Positions 10,994 through 22,073 of a DNA stretch of 64,000 bases are shown here, in pieces. The notes beneath the pieces were generated by a model, which saw only the letters and a list, made by a program, of their open reading frames with translations, had not been told where the DNA came from and made no database searches. Numbering within the stretch: position 1 is the stretch's first letter; every line of letters begins with the position of its first letter. The translations under genes and the position numbers were made by a program. The stretch comes from Hibiscus mutabilis (taxonomy: Eukaryota; Streptophyta; Magnoliopsida; Malvales; Malvaceae): the NCBI GenBank assembly GCA_019671005.1, contig CM033718.1, positions 20,836,014 through 20,900,013 of the forward strand, written 5' to 3'.

Positions 10994-11800
10994 AATCGCC
11001 TCAATAACATTTACCTAACTCGCCAAAACTTCAACAAACAAGAACATGTCATCCACGAAAACAAGTGGGAGATTGTAGGGCCATTTTGAATAAGCCTCAC
11101 AGGCTTCCATGTATCATTCTGTACTGCTCGATGCACCGGCTGCGCCAATCTTTCTATATAAAGGATAAATAAGTATGGTGACAACAGATTACCCTCGCGG
11201 ATACCTCTTGAGAAGAAGAACGCATCAGAAGCATACCCATTCCAAAGCACTTGCATTGAGATGGAGGACACACAACACATGATCAAATGTCAAAACTCAT
11301 CAGGTAAGCCAATACCCTAAAGCCCGTAGTCTATAAATACCCATTCAAGCTTATCGTAGGCTTTCTCAAGGTTAATTTTGATCTCCATGCAACAAACTTT
11401 AACCTTCTTGATTCACATGAAATGAATGACTTCCTGCGCAATTATTATGATGTTCGTAATAGACCTCCATGGCAAAAAACTTGTTTGGTTCATCAAAACC
11501 CACTCCGGCATGTATGCCTTCAACCGGTTCACAATAGTTTTGGTGAAAATCATATACAACACCGAGCATAATCTTATAGGGCGAAATTGAGTAATATTCT
11601 CAAGCGACTTAACTTTTGGTAGAAGAACAAGTAATGTGTGGTTCAAGGAAGGGGGAAAAGGCTGCCCCGCAAACGTATCACAAACCAACTTGCACACTGA
11701 CGACCCCACTGTAGTCCAGTTTCTTTGGTAAAACAAAGCATGGAAACCATCAGCCCCTGGAGCCTTTAAAGGCCCTATTTTGAAAACCACTTTCTAAACT
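10990..11800 (-). pseudogene. LINE reverse transcriptase domain, broken
   Basis: RT motifs appear in order on the minus strand. PLKAPGADGFHALFYQ (about 11776-11725) is the K-A-P-G-x-D-G block. LVLLPKV and FRPIRLCSVLYMIFTKTIVNRL follow (11500-11640), then SFLPWRSITNIIIIAQEVIH. After a gap come FFFSRGIREGNLLSPYLFIL (about 11200) and the catalytic FVDD at 11048-11059. The FVDD lies in a different frame from the block before it, so at least one frameshift separates them. The residue before MVFKI is a stop, so even this segment is not part of a long open frame. Confidence 0.85.
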
Positions 11801-12239
11801 TCTTCATCCATAATCGGCGCCAAAAATACCTTACGCATTGCCTCAGCACAAGTCTAAAACTGACCCCTAACCGCAGAACCAATCCCAACACTGCCACTGC
11901 TTGAGAAAAGGTCCTTATAGAAGCTCACAGACATACTCTGCAATTGGGTTTGATCCGAACATCAAGCCTTATTCGAATCACGTAGAGCCATAACAAAATT
12001 CACCTTTCTTCTTTGCATGGTGCACCTATGAAAATACGAAGTATTCTTATTGCCAAACTTCACCCATTGAACCCGCGATTTCTGTAACCAAAGGCTTTCT
12101 TCATGATGCAACACATCTACCAATTGAGCTTGTAAGTCAATAACCAGTTGGACAAGAAAATTCGAGTGAGAGGCTTGCAATATTCGATCAATAACCCGAA
12201 GGCACGCTAGTAATTCTTTCTATTTCTTACCAATGTGCC

Positions 12240-13144
12240 CAAAAACAGTTTCATTCCACTGTTGAGCCTTGTTGGCAAAGACTTGGATGTTAGATTCCAC
12301 ATCCAAATTCAAGTCCCAGGTGTTATAAAGAAACTCTTTGAACCGAGGATGATTTTGCCAAGCTGCAATAAAGCAAAAAGGTCAAGATTCACGATTACTT
12401 CTCTGTCGCAGATAATGAAAGAGCAAATGACAATAATCGGATCCCACACGATCCAAATGAAAGACAACCGAAGTGGGGGAAAAACTCGCCCAGCCCTTAT
12501 TAAAAAGGCATCAATCCAAATGCTTGTGAACCAATCTACGCTTCCAAGTGAATTCATCTCCTCTAAATTCTACCTCCAACAAGCCATCGTTAAAAAAAAG
12601 CATAAAATAACTAACTAATCCCATTACTCTGAGCTAATCCACCATCTCTCTCATCAGACCGTAAAATAGAGTTGAAATCATCACCCAGTAGCCAAGCCAT
12701 ATCACTCCCCAGATTGAGGTTCGATAAACAATCCCAAAGCCCCTTCTGAATAGTAGCATTAGGACTCGCATACACAGTTGTGAAAAAGACCCATCGAGTA
12801 GATCCGGATAAACAAACCTGACCGTGCACAAACTAATTAGACACCCTCAGAATCTCAACATCAATCCCACCATTCCAAAGGAGCCATATCCCTCCACTGA
12901 GACCATTTGCCTTGATGTGAAACGAGTTGGAAAAACCAAAATGAGAAACCACTCTATCAGCATGAACACCACTGATCCTAGGCTCCATAAGTGCAACCAA
13001 ATGAGGGTGGTGGTACTTGTAGAAATATTTAACATAACAAAAATAATTAGAGCTAGCCGCTCCTTGGCAATTCCAAAAAAGAAATTTAATCATGGAAAAG
13101 ATCGATAAACAAGAGAACAAAAACACCTTACTGCCTATGGCCAA
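12240..13144 (-). pseudogene. LINE ORF2 N-terminal endonuclease (APE-type), broken
   Basis: The endonuclease nicks target DNA to prime reverse transcription. The start region reads MIKFLFWNCQGAAS (minus, ending near 13080), the usual opening with the catalytic Asn in WNCQG. MEPRISG follows near 12980 with the catalytic Glu. Next come FFTTVYASPNATIQKGLW and WLLGDDFNSIL (12611-12829), the D-F-N motif; LINE copies usually have GDFN, here GDDFN. Further left the frame is lost: typical fragments such as HLDWCLFN and DYCHLLFHY are readable only by switching frames. Confidence 0.75.
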
Positions 13145-13365
13145 CTGTCACAGAACTGGCACCAATACCATTATCTGTAACATCCATAGCCTCCAATTGG
13201 CCTATAGCCTCCCCATGATTTATTATGGATGGAGGGAGAGTGAGTCAAATTTAATCCTATCATCTATTTCCCCAGTTTAACGAAACCAAAACTACTACCC
13301 TCTTTCTCAATGCTGCTAAATATAAGCGAAAGGTCTTAGCTGATCTCATTTGCTCTAATTTGGAG

Positions 13366-13425
13366 TTATTATATATATATATATATATTATATTGTTAAT
13401 TAAATTTTTTAAAAAAGTTACAATA
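13366..13425. repeat. (TA)n microsatellite and AT-rich spacer between LINE and Copia element
   Basis: A short TA run (about 13370-13390) followed by AT-rich sequence, ending in CAATA at 13421-13425, the probable left target duplication of the Copia element. Confidence 0.7.
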
Positions 13426-13724
13426 TGTTATGATTTAAGAAATAACCTTGTAAAAGAGAGTAATGGTGGAAAGATAGACAATAATCCCCTTAAGCTTTAT
13501 TAATAACACCATAATATTCTCATCAAAAAACCGACCTTTATATACAAGAGTTGTTTAGAGAGGTGGAAAAACGGTACTAACAAACTTCCTAACCGTCTCT
13601 ACCAGACTCTTTATAGGTGGCACAACATAGATCATGGTGTAGCACACGTGGCCTAAGCTACACTCATCTCATGCTACTCTAGAAATATAAAGAGTACAGA
13701 CACACTTAACTTTATACTTGAACA
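13426..13724 (-). repeat. 3' LTR of the Copia element
   Basis: 299 bp, pairs with 43643-43941. I count about 23 substitutions between them by eye, so this element is clearly older than the gag-only element. Confidence 0.92.
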
Positions 13725-13741
13725 TTCCCCTAGCTTCTCCA
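13725..13741 (-). promoter_or_regulatory. Polypurine tract of the Copia element
   Basis: Minus strand reads GGAGAAGCTAGGGGAA immediately before the LTR start TGTTCAAG. Confidence 0.75.
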
Positions 13742-13929
13742 AGCTTGACAACTCGAGCCCCAAAAAACTTCATTCTTCATTCCCCTTGCACTCTAGATGT
13801 TGATTACCCAGAAAAACTTCATTCTTCATTCCCCTTGCACTCTGGATGTTGAGTACCTTTGAACATAAACCAAGAAACAACACAAAACAAAAGCCAAGAA
13901 GTAAGAAACATAGAAAAACATGAACTTGT

Positions 13930-14530
13930 CTAATACAGTGGTACCACAGCTAATTTGAGTCGATGTCGTTGAAAAGCAAAAGCAGACGGTGGCTTGGTGA
14001 GAATATTAGCCACTTGCTCATACACAGGAACCTTATTAACTTGCAATTTTCCTACAACAACTTGTTCTCGAACAAAGTATAAATCCAATTCGACATGCTT
14101 GAACTTGGAGTGCAGAATAGGATTTGAAGACATAATCACAACACTCGAATTATCGCACCACAAAATAGATAAACCATATGCAACGATGTGCAACTCACTC
14201 AGCAAGGACTAAAGCCACATTATTTCTGCAGTGGAACATGAAACACTCCTATATTCTGCCTCAGTAGTGGATCTAGACATAAACTGCTATTTTCTTGACC
14301 ACCACGAAAAAGGATTACCCCCAAAATACATACAAAACCTAGAGGTAGACCTTATATTATCAGCATCAGAACCCTAATTAGCATCTGCAAACCCTTCAAT
14401 ATTCAAGTGAGAATGACCAGAGAACAATAATCCATAATCTACTGTTTCTTGCAGGTATCATAAGATCCTTTTAACAACATTAAAATCAACATCGCTTGGG
14501 TTTTGCATGAATTGGCATACTCTGTTTATA
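13930..14530 (-). pseudogene. pol: Copia end of RT and RNase H, broken
   Basis: The C-terminal end of the RT domain is readable as RLEIAFVINRVCQFMQNPSD (about 14560-14500). RNase H follows across stops (STTEAEYRS-type sequence near 14250). The open stretch 13930-14205 contains ILWCDNSSVV and SKFKHVELDLYFVREQV, the standard Copia RNase H end, and finishes with a stop at 13930. In-frame stops (for example just before the MLSELHIV stretch) inactivate it. Confidence 0.85.
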
Positions 14531-14978
14531 ACAAAAGCAATCTCAAGACGAGTGATCACTAGCACATTTAAATCATAATTGTTGATCTGAACACCAGAAC
14601 CAACATACCACTGTTTTCCCAAAGAAGGAAAACCACTTTCACCAAAAACTACATGTCTAGAAATGATAACCTTCCCACTATCATCCAAACACTTACAACC
14701 TTTATGCAATGAACTATACCCTAGAAATAGACATCTAGTGGTTCTAAAATCAAATTTGTGACGATTATAAGGTCTTATAAGGGTAACAAGCACAACCAAA
14801 AGCTCTCATGAATGCATAGTTTGGAACCTTCCCATAAAATTTCTCAAAAAGAGAAATCCCATGCAAAACTTCAGTTGGCAGCCTATTTATCAAGAATACT
14901 ACAGTATTGAAGGCATAACTCTAAAATTTTAAAGCTAAACCACTTTGAGCTAGCAACACAAGACCAGTATCAACAACT
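14458..14978 (-). pseudogene. pol: Copia integrase C-terminus joined to the end of RT (internal deletion)
   Basis: The minus-strand frame at 14458-14799 begins as the integrase C-terminal segment (FDFRTTRCLFLGYSSLHKGC, then GKVIISRHVVFGESGFP). After a short linker it becomes the extreme end of the RT domain (NVLVITRLEIAFVINRVCQF). The N-terminal and central RT, including the catalytic Y-x-D-D block, is absent. I infer a deletion of roughly 1 kb inside pol. The frame is open through the junction. Further right the integrase is interrupted at 14978 by the nested solo LTR. Confidence 0.8.
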
Positions 14979-15819
14979 TGTAACGACCTGAAATTTGAGT
15001 TAGTTATTCGGATCTTGGATCCGGGTTTGGGTATTTTAATATTAAGGATTAATTCATAGAAATTATGTTTAAGAGAGAATAATGATGAAAATTTAAAGAA
15101 ATGAAGTTCACAAGTCTAAAGTGAAAACAATGGAAGGGTTGGACTCTTTAATGAAAAATTTACCCAAAATAGTTAAGGAAGCTTTTATAAGTGTTTTGGG
15201 TCATTAGATTTTGATGGATATTGCATCTTTAAAGTGGTCCGTTGTATTCACTTAATATGTGTGGATTTTTGGATTTATTTTAAATAGAAAAGTGGGTTTA
15301 TATTTATGTGGATAAAGGAGGAAAAGAAGAGAAAGCTTTATTCATCTTCCTCCCCCATCTCCAACATGAGTTAGAAGAAAAAGGAGGTAAGATCTTTTTC
15401 TTCATTTTCCATCCATTTAGTTGGATTTTGGCTTCATGTGTGAAATACAAAATTGTTTATTTCTTCATTCTCTATAAGATGAGTATAATATTGAAGGTTT
15501 TTAGTTTTGTTATGGAAAACCCCTAAATTCCATAGAAAACTCAGAGTGAGAAAGCTTGGGTTTAGTTACAAAAATATAAATTGAGGATAAATGGTGAAAG
15601 AAAATAAGTTTTTGAGTTTGGTTTTGGATTAAACCCTAAAATGATCTATAGAGATTTTTTCTAAAAGAGCTAATTGTGGTTTTTAAGATGATTGATTTGA
15701 TTTTAAAGAGGGGTTCAAGTTTAGTATGGGTAATCAAATTATTTAGTTACCTTTATTAAATATTTGGGAGGATAGTAATACATTATTGCACTCGATTGAT
15801 TTGTGCAAGAGAGACTTGG

Positions 15820-16046
15820 AGTGGCTTCGCATTTAATAGAGGAAGATGGGAAGTTGGAGGAAGCTTATCTAAAGTGGCATTTCGAGATTTTTGCATAAGG
15901 TTAGTACACCTCGAACTCATATTTGCTTAACGATGTTTCGCATTCAATAGAGGAAGATGGGAAGTTGGAGGAAGCTTATCTAAAGTGACATTTCGAGATT
16001 TTTGCATAAGGTTAGTACACCTTGAACTCATATTTGCTTCACGAGC
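15820..16046. repeat. 111 bp tandem duplication inside solo LTR 1
   Basis: Two copies of a 111 bp segment containing AGAGGAAGATGGGAAGTTGG and GCATAAGGTTAGTACACC follow each other with very few differences. Confidence 0.85.
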
Positions 16047-16899
16047 ATCATAAATGTGATTGCTTTGCGTGTTAGTATCCACAAAATAGGTTGACGATAA
16101 AATGCATGATGATTGTTTGACTGATTGTAATAATTGTTATGGCTTGTATGCTTGTTTGATTAGATTGATAAATTGGTTGTTTGAATGCTTGAGTCCTTGA
16201 GTTTTAATCCAATAAGAAAATATATGACACTGAGAAATCTAAATAATAAGGTGCTAATTAATAAAAGAGATTGATTCTTGATCCAGTACTTCCAAAATAA
16301 TGGAAATATCCATAAAGTGGGCTAATTCTTGGATTTGATTCAATAAGTCATATTTTTCATGTCAAAAACTAAATTCGCATCAGTCACAAGGCGTGGTCAT
16401 GCCTTATCGAAGATGAGCTTCTGCCCAGTTCTATTTTCTTCCAAACGACTTGATTTTCATATGGGAAGCTAAAAACATGCTTTTGAGCTGATTTTCACCC
16501 TTTCATCCATATTTCACCTCCTAAATAAAAAAAACATAATTTCCTCAATTAAGTAGATATTATAACTAGAATATGGAAGGTTTAATCACACCAAAGTGTA
16601 TAACTATAACCTATCAGTCTTCATCTATGGCAAATCTTAATTTGGTATTAATAAGGTTTAAAAATGGTAGGAAACCACTTAAACTACCTTCCATAAATTG
16701 TAGATTTGATTTGGGATCTTGCCTTTGAGTTTTGGGTGACTTGTTTGTAATAGCAACCATAGGGTCCTTGGTAGATCATGTGTGGTTACATGCCAAGTAA
16801 GGGCAATTGTTTGGTTGGGTCTTCTTGATTGATGAGTTTTGGATACCCAGTGTAAGAGTCTATTGCAACACCATGGTTAAATATTTATGAATATATGAA

Positions 16900-17200
16900 T
16901 CTGATGCTTAGTGGGACCGAGACTCATTCGAAGATGCTTGATGAGAGATTCCGAGCATGGGTGTATGTATCTCGATGCTTAGTGGTACCGAGCCTCACCC
17001 CAAAGAGTGTATGTATCCCGATGCTTAGTGGAACCATGCTTTACTCAGAATGTATATATCCCGATGCTTAGTAGTCGTGGGCCGCACTCATATATTATGG
17101 TATGATACTTATACGCTCGATGAGAGATTCTGAGCACGAGTATACAATCCTGATGCTTAGTAGACACATACGTCACTCATATATTATGGTACAATTCTTT
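16900..17200. repeat. Degenerate ~55-60 bp repeats (GATGCTTAGTGG) inside solo LTR 1
   Basis: The phrase GATGCTTAGT recurs five times at spacings of about 50 to 110 bp, each followed by a variable G/C-richer segment (for example ACCGAGCCTCAC). GATGAGAGATTCNGAGCA occurs twice. Confidence 0.7.
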
Positions 17201-17759
17201 TATGCTATATGATTAGGCGGCTAGGGGTAGCGACATATGTATTTGATGTTGTATTGCTATGTTATGAGTATGGTTGGGCCTTGTGTGTCACGTATGATGA
17301 TTTCTATGATGAGAGCATGTGTTTAGGCGACTAGTGGTAGAGTCACATGTTTATTTTTCTCTCCTTATTGCTCGTACTAGCTTGCATGTTTATGATTAGC
17401 ATGAAGTATAATAGAGTAGATATGTACCACTAAGCTTTGTGAGATCTAGGAGCACTATTAGTACGGGATCATGGGCTTTACGTGGGATCATGAGCTTTGT
17501 GGGCTATGTATTTATAGGACCTTACGTGGTCGAGTTTGTATTTCTTATTTTGCAAATTGTATTTATCAATTCAAATGTTTAAATATTTTAACTTAAATGG
17601 AGCTCTTTTGTAATGTTTTAATCATTTATGTACATTTTAATCATGGGCTTTAAATGTTTTCAAAAAATATTTTATTTAGACTAAACCAGCTAGAGAAATT
17701 TTATGGATTTTGGTTTGGGCATGAGGCCCAAATGTGACATCCAGATCGAGGGTGTTACA

Positions 17760-18390
17760 TAACGTGTCTATGCTTTCTCTCAGCCTTACCATTTTTTTCA
17801 GAGGCATGAGGGAATGAAGATCTGTGCTGAATCCCATTAGAAACTAACCAATTTCCTAGAGCTAAGTATTCTATGCAACAATCAGTCTACAGGGCTTTAA
17901 TTTTTCTACTAAACTAAACTTCAATTAACTTATAAAAATTCAAAAACACTGAGCAACATCAGAATTCTTTTTTTACTAAATACAACCATGTATGTAGACT
18001 ATGAACATCAATAAAAGAAACCATCAAAACCAGCTGGTGCAGGACCCCAGAGATTAGAAACAACAAGCTCAAATGGTTCATTATACTCAGTTAATGAATT
18101 TGAAAAACGGAGCTTGTGAGCTTTCCCTTGCAAACATGCAGGGCATACATGCGAGTCCTTATTTCTTACTGAAATCAACATTGCAACTATGTAAAATAAA
18201 CTTGACAATACGGCTAAGAGGATGACCTAGACGTTTATGCCACAAATCAAACACATCTAGAGACTTAGAAAGATTATTAACTTGAGCACCAAACTTTATT
18301 ACGGAAAGAGACCGATTCTCAGTAGGAGCAAACAACTGATATAGCCCCTCACGAGCGAGCTTCCCTTCCAGAAGGATTCTCTGAGTCTAC
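17760..18390 (-). pseudogene. pol: Copia GAG-pre-integrase and integrase core, broken
   Basis: The minus strand reads HVCPACLQGKAHKLRFSNS (18008-18208), the pre-integrase zinc region with C-x-x-C. FELVVSNLWGPAPAGF follows: integrase usually has Asp (SDLWGPAP) here, so the first catalytic Asp is replaced by Asn. Further left, across stops, come TDC (second Asp block) and NGKAERKHRH with the catalytic Glu, ending at the solo LTR 1 insertion. The changed Asp and the stops make the enzyme inactive. Confidence 0.8.
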
Positions 18391-19028
18391 GTGTCCTTTA
18401 TACAACAACCACCAACATAAAACTCAAAAAACACATTTTTATCTCGAGCAAACCGTGACATAGATAGTAAATTATTCTTTATAGTGGGAAAATGAAGTAA
18501 ATTCCTTACAAATAAAGACTTAGCATAGGTAGATATGCACCCTTGACCAACATGCTTAATTGCAACACCATTACCATTGCCCATAAGTAAGGAACTATTA
18601 CCTATATAAGTCACTCTAGACTGCAGGTTTGACTGATCAGTTGTGACATGGTGAGAAGCTCCAAAATCAGGGCACCAAACACCGACAGTCATAGTTGAAC
18701 CACTTGGTGAAGAGATTTGGTGCAAAAGGCATAGGTGTTGATGGAAAGTTACTAGAAGGTGAAAACATCTGATTGTTATGCTCAACAAGGAGACTAGATA
18801 ATGCTCATCCACCTACAAAATAAAAGAATTGTCTCCCACTAGGTTGAAAAAATGAGTTTGCCATGTGAAGACTCGAAAAAGCTTGAGCAGCTTGACTAAT
18901 AATAGAGCCATTTCCTTGTGGACCAGAGAAACCAAAACCAAATTGACCACTACAATAGGACTTGGGAGTATATAGTCCTAATGTATAGAGATTAGGAGCA
19001 TACGGACCTAGAGCATAGAAATTGGGAG
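18387..19028 (-). pseudogene. pol: Copia protease and gag C-terminal linker, broken
   Basis: In 18387-18812, VWCPDFGASHHVTTDQ contains the aspartic protease site as D-F-G-A (usually D-S-G-A), followed by SLLMGNGNGVAIKHVGQG and LLHFPTIKNNLLSMSRFARD, standard Copia protease blocks. Upstream, 18805-19068 is a gag linker of near-repeats of YALGPYAPNLYTLGLYTP; its first residues fall inside solo LTR 2 and are not native. Confidence 0.8.
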
Positions 19029-21677
19029 TGTAACAGCCCCTTCTCGGTCTGGTAGAGAACCAATTCAAAGACGCTACCAGTGAACAATAACGTTGTCCAG
19101 TACAGTAATTTAGGTGATATGATAGTACTTCGGTGTAATATAATGATTCAAAAATTATTTATTCGATGCAATAAGACAATAGATCAATGCATTTGAAATA
19201 CAATAACCTTCTCAATTTAAGCCTACAATATTTGAGGACTAATTTGTAATTATCATATTATATATATATGTCCATGGATCAAAAGTATATGTATATTACG
19301 AAGTTCAATACATGAAAAACATATATGCAAATTTCTAGAATAATCAGAGGTCGATAACATGTCCAATTAAGTCCTTTAATCTTTAGGGACTAAAATATAA
19401 ATCTCTTAAAATTCTAGTCCTTATTCAAACCTAAGGCCATATTCATGAAATACCAACCATATTATACATATCTATAAGTTTTTATACTTATCAGAGACCT
19501 ATAACACCTTCGATTAGACTCCTATAGTTTCAAAGACTTGCACCAGTCAAATAACAAAGACTTACACCAGTCAATAACAAGACTTACACCACTTAAATAC
19601 CAAAGACTTACACCATTTAAATATCAAAGACTTACACCAGTAAAATAACAAAGACTTACACCACTTAAATATCAAAGACTTACACCAGTCAAATAACAAT
19701 GATTTACACCAGTCAAATAACAAAGACTTGCACCATTTAAATATCAAAGACTTACACCAGTCAAATAACAAAGATTTACACCAGTCAAATAACAAAGACT
19801 TACACCACTTAAATATCAAAGACTTACACCAGTCAAATAACAAAGAATTACACCTCTTAAATATCAAAGACTTATACCAGTTAAATAACAAAGACTTACA
19901 CCACTTAAACATTCATTCCACCTTGTTTAACATGTATAACATATAAAAATCAACATACAACAGGTTCGCAAACTTTATCACAACATTACTTACATCATCA
20001 TCATAACAAGCATATCAAATTCATGACAAAGCATGTAACATCATCAAAATACTATTTCATGCTTAGTTCATATGCCACCATTCTAGAAGTTTATAAATGA
20101 AAGGAACATTACATGAACTTGTGAAGTGACTTGCAAAACTTGTCCTTCTCCTGATCCTCAACCTTTGACCCTTTTTAACCTGAAATGCATGGAAATGAGA
20201 TGCATTAGACTTATTTAGCCTAGTGAGGTAGTCAATAACAATATAACAAATAATACAATGAATGTCGATAGTACTCGTATTTTTTATTCAATATAAATGT
20301 ATCTCAACACATGCTATAACAATGATTTCAACAACTTTAACCCTTGGATCGATATGATATAGTGGATACACAAATTCTCAACCAACATTGCCAAATCAAT
20401 GAATGGTCAAATCCCTTAAACATCAACAAAAAGACCAATATCACACACATCCCGCCAACATTGCCAAATAGAGCCTTAGCTCAAGGACCATAGTCCACTC
20501 TATACTGATGAGCTCATGTATCCTATGGCATGCCAATTGTATCCATAGTCCCTTAAAATCCAAGGTCCGGTAATTAAACCAATAACAATAATGGTAACAA
20601 TAGCAATGTCAATAGTTTAATAGCAATGCCCAATGATCAAGATAATCTTGTATCAATGTTTCGATGATGTCGATGGCAATAACAATGATTCAATAAACAA
20701 TAATTCAATGCAATAAACTCATTGTTGCTTATCAATAATACTTCCTAAGAAGACTCGATGCAATGGATCCTTGTAACGTGTTAGCTATACAATAAACGAT
20801 GGAAATGAAATCAGGAAGGCACCTAGACAATCCCAAGACTTCGACTACACTCACCGATACTTCTAAGACCTTCAAGGATCCCAGATGACAATCCCCTTAT
20901 TCCCTTGCTTGGTTGGTTCTGGTGAAATGGTTGTTTCCTCACAATGAATGTTTTGAGCTATCAAAACAAAATAAGAAAGGGGATTACTATGATTTCGATA
21001 ATCTTAATAGAAATAAACGTACATATATAGCTACGATTGGCCATAGAATCGATAAAAGCATAACTTGAAATTCCATAAAAATTTATCTATATTTCGATAG
21101 ATTCCAAAGCTTGATATCTCCGTAAATTTCTCATGGAAATTAAATGGAACAATGATGGGCTTACCTTGCTAAGTCGATGGGAATAATCTAGGATCAATAA
21201 TATGAAGAAAATAAAAGCTTTAGATATCCAACAATGGAGGTGCTTGCTTCTAAGGAAGAAGATGATGACTAAAATGTTTATCCATTTTTCCTAATCGGAT
21301 AAGTCTTCAAAATCCCCTCATATTCCCTAATTAAATTTTTAATAGCCAAAAAGCTTTCCTTCAAGTGAAAGAAAGTATTTTGGGCGCCCCACGTATTGGG
21401 TGATGAGGCTTGGGAGAGGCCAATTACATGATTGGTCCCTCAATTCCTCAAATCTTACACTTTTACCTCACCAAACCTTTATTTTTCATAATTAGATCAC
21501 TAAACCAAGTTTCAATAGCTTCAATATGGTCCTTAGTCAATAACAATGCTTAATTAGGGTTCAATACTTGAATAATTGACCATTAGGTTGAAAGTTAATG
21601 CAATATTTTGACTTTCCGATGTTGGATTTTCGATCGTCAGAATCTAATTTCAACTAGGATGGTTTTAGGGTGTTACA
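19029..21677 (-). mobile_element. Solo LTR 2, inserted in Copia gag
   Basis: 2,649 bp from TGTAACAGCC to GTGTTACA on the plus strand, TGTAACACCC on the minus strand, with no coding region inside. Flanks are GGGAG (19024-19028) and AGGAG (21678-21682), a 5 bp duplication with one change. Removing it joins the gag linker FYASGPSTP to NFYALGPYAP in the same repetitive style, which supports the boundaries. Minus orientation is inferred only from the usual TGTAACACCC start. Confidence 0.85.
19530..19910. repeat. 24 bp tandem array inside solo LTR 2
   Basis: Units of CAAAGACTTACACCAGTCAAATAA and close variants repeat about 15 times, alternating loosely between CCAGTCAAATAAC and CCACTTAAATATC types. 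Because 24 is a multiple of three, frames through it give regular eight-residue repeats on both strands; these are not genuine proteins. Confidence 0.92.
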
Positions 21678-22073
21678 AGGAGTAGATGGACCTGATGCAT
21701 AGAAAGTAGGAGCAAATGGACCTGGTGCATAACTGATAGCATGATTGAACACTTGAGCAGCACTAATAGCCCTTGATGTAGCTCCACCATGACTGAAGTC
21801 ACTAGTGTGTCCCTGAGAATTCTCATCTTGATTATCATTATCATTAGGAGTGCATCCAAGATAACTAAGACCAAACCTGTAATAACACTTTTGCACAGTA
21901 TGTCCCATACGACCACACAGTTCACACTGAGGTCTATTAAAGCCGTTCCTACCACGACCTCGTCCTCTATTATTATAAGCACCAAAAAATCATCTCGAAT
22001 AAAACTAAACCCCTTGTTAAGGCTGAAATTGAGCAGAGGGCTACAAAATATTTTGATCCCCAACAGTGGCTAT
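21678..22073 (-). pseudogene. gag: Copia gag zinc knuckle region, broken
   Basis: The minus strand reads CELCGRMGHTVQKC, a C-x2-C-x4-H-x4-C zinc knuckle that binds the element's RNA, at about 21892-21935. It continues into YYRFGLSYLGCTPND and a Ser/Gly/Ala-rich linker. Upstream a basic Arg/Gly/Asn stretch (about 21940-21980) and then LATVGDQNI-type sequence reach the insertion edge at 22073. Confidence 0.8.

Larger units (their letters stand above)
8855..13300 (-). mobile_element. Degenerate L1-type LINE, minus strand
   Basis: Reading leftwards the order is endonuclease (about 13110-12240), reverse transcriptase (about 11800-10990), a downstream RT-associated region, a zinc-finger domain (about 9946-9800) and a plant-type RNase H domain (about 9540-8985). 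That is the layout of ORF2 in plant L1 LINEs with an added RNase H. Many stops and frameshifts make it inactive. No poly(A) tail is seen at its left edge; the gag-only element starts there instead, so the LINE is probably cut by that insertion. ORF1 is not recognised and the right edge is uncertain. Confidence 0.85.
14979..17759. mobile_element. Solo LTR 1, inserted in the Copia integrase
   Basis: Begins TGTAACGACC and ends GGGTGTTACA, with no polyprotein genes inside. Flanking 5-mers are CAACT (14974-14978) and TAACG (17760-17764). On the minus strand these are AGTTG and CGTTA, each one change from CGTTG, the sequence expected uninterrupted in the integrase. Removing the 2,781 bp joins GKAERKHRHV to VDTGLVLLAQSG, restoring Copia sequence. 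Either strand could be sense; the minus reading starts TGTAACACCC, common in Gypsy LTRs. Confidence 0.85.

Noticed and set aside
11962..12180. Minus-strand frame between LINE endonuclease and RT
   Set aside because: Not a separate gene: it carries QSRVQWVKFGNKNTSYFHR, the usual linker between endonuclease and RT, so it is part of the decayed LINE.
15308..15526. 72-codon frame inside solo LTR 1
   Set aside because: No domain, inside an LTR, with atypical composition; likely chance.
19571..19912. 113-codon regular eight-residue repeat protein
   Set aside because: Product of a 24 bp tandem array; the opposite strand is also open. No start context or domain.
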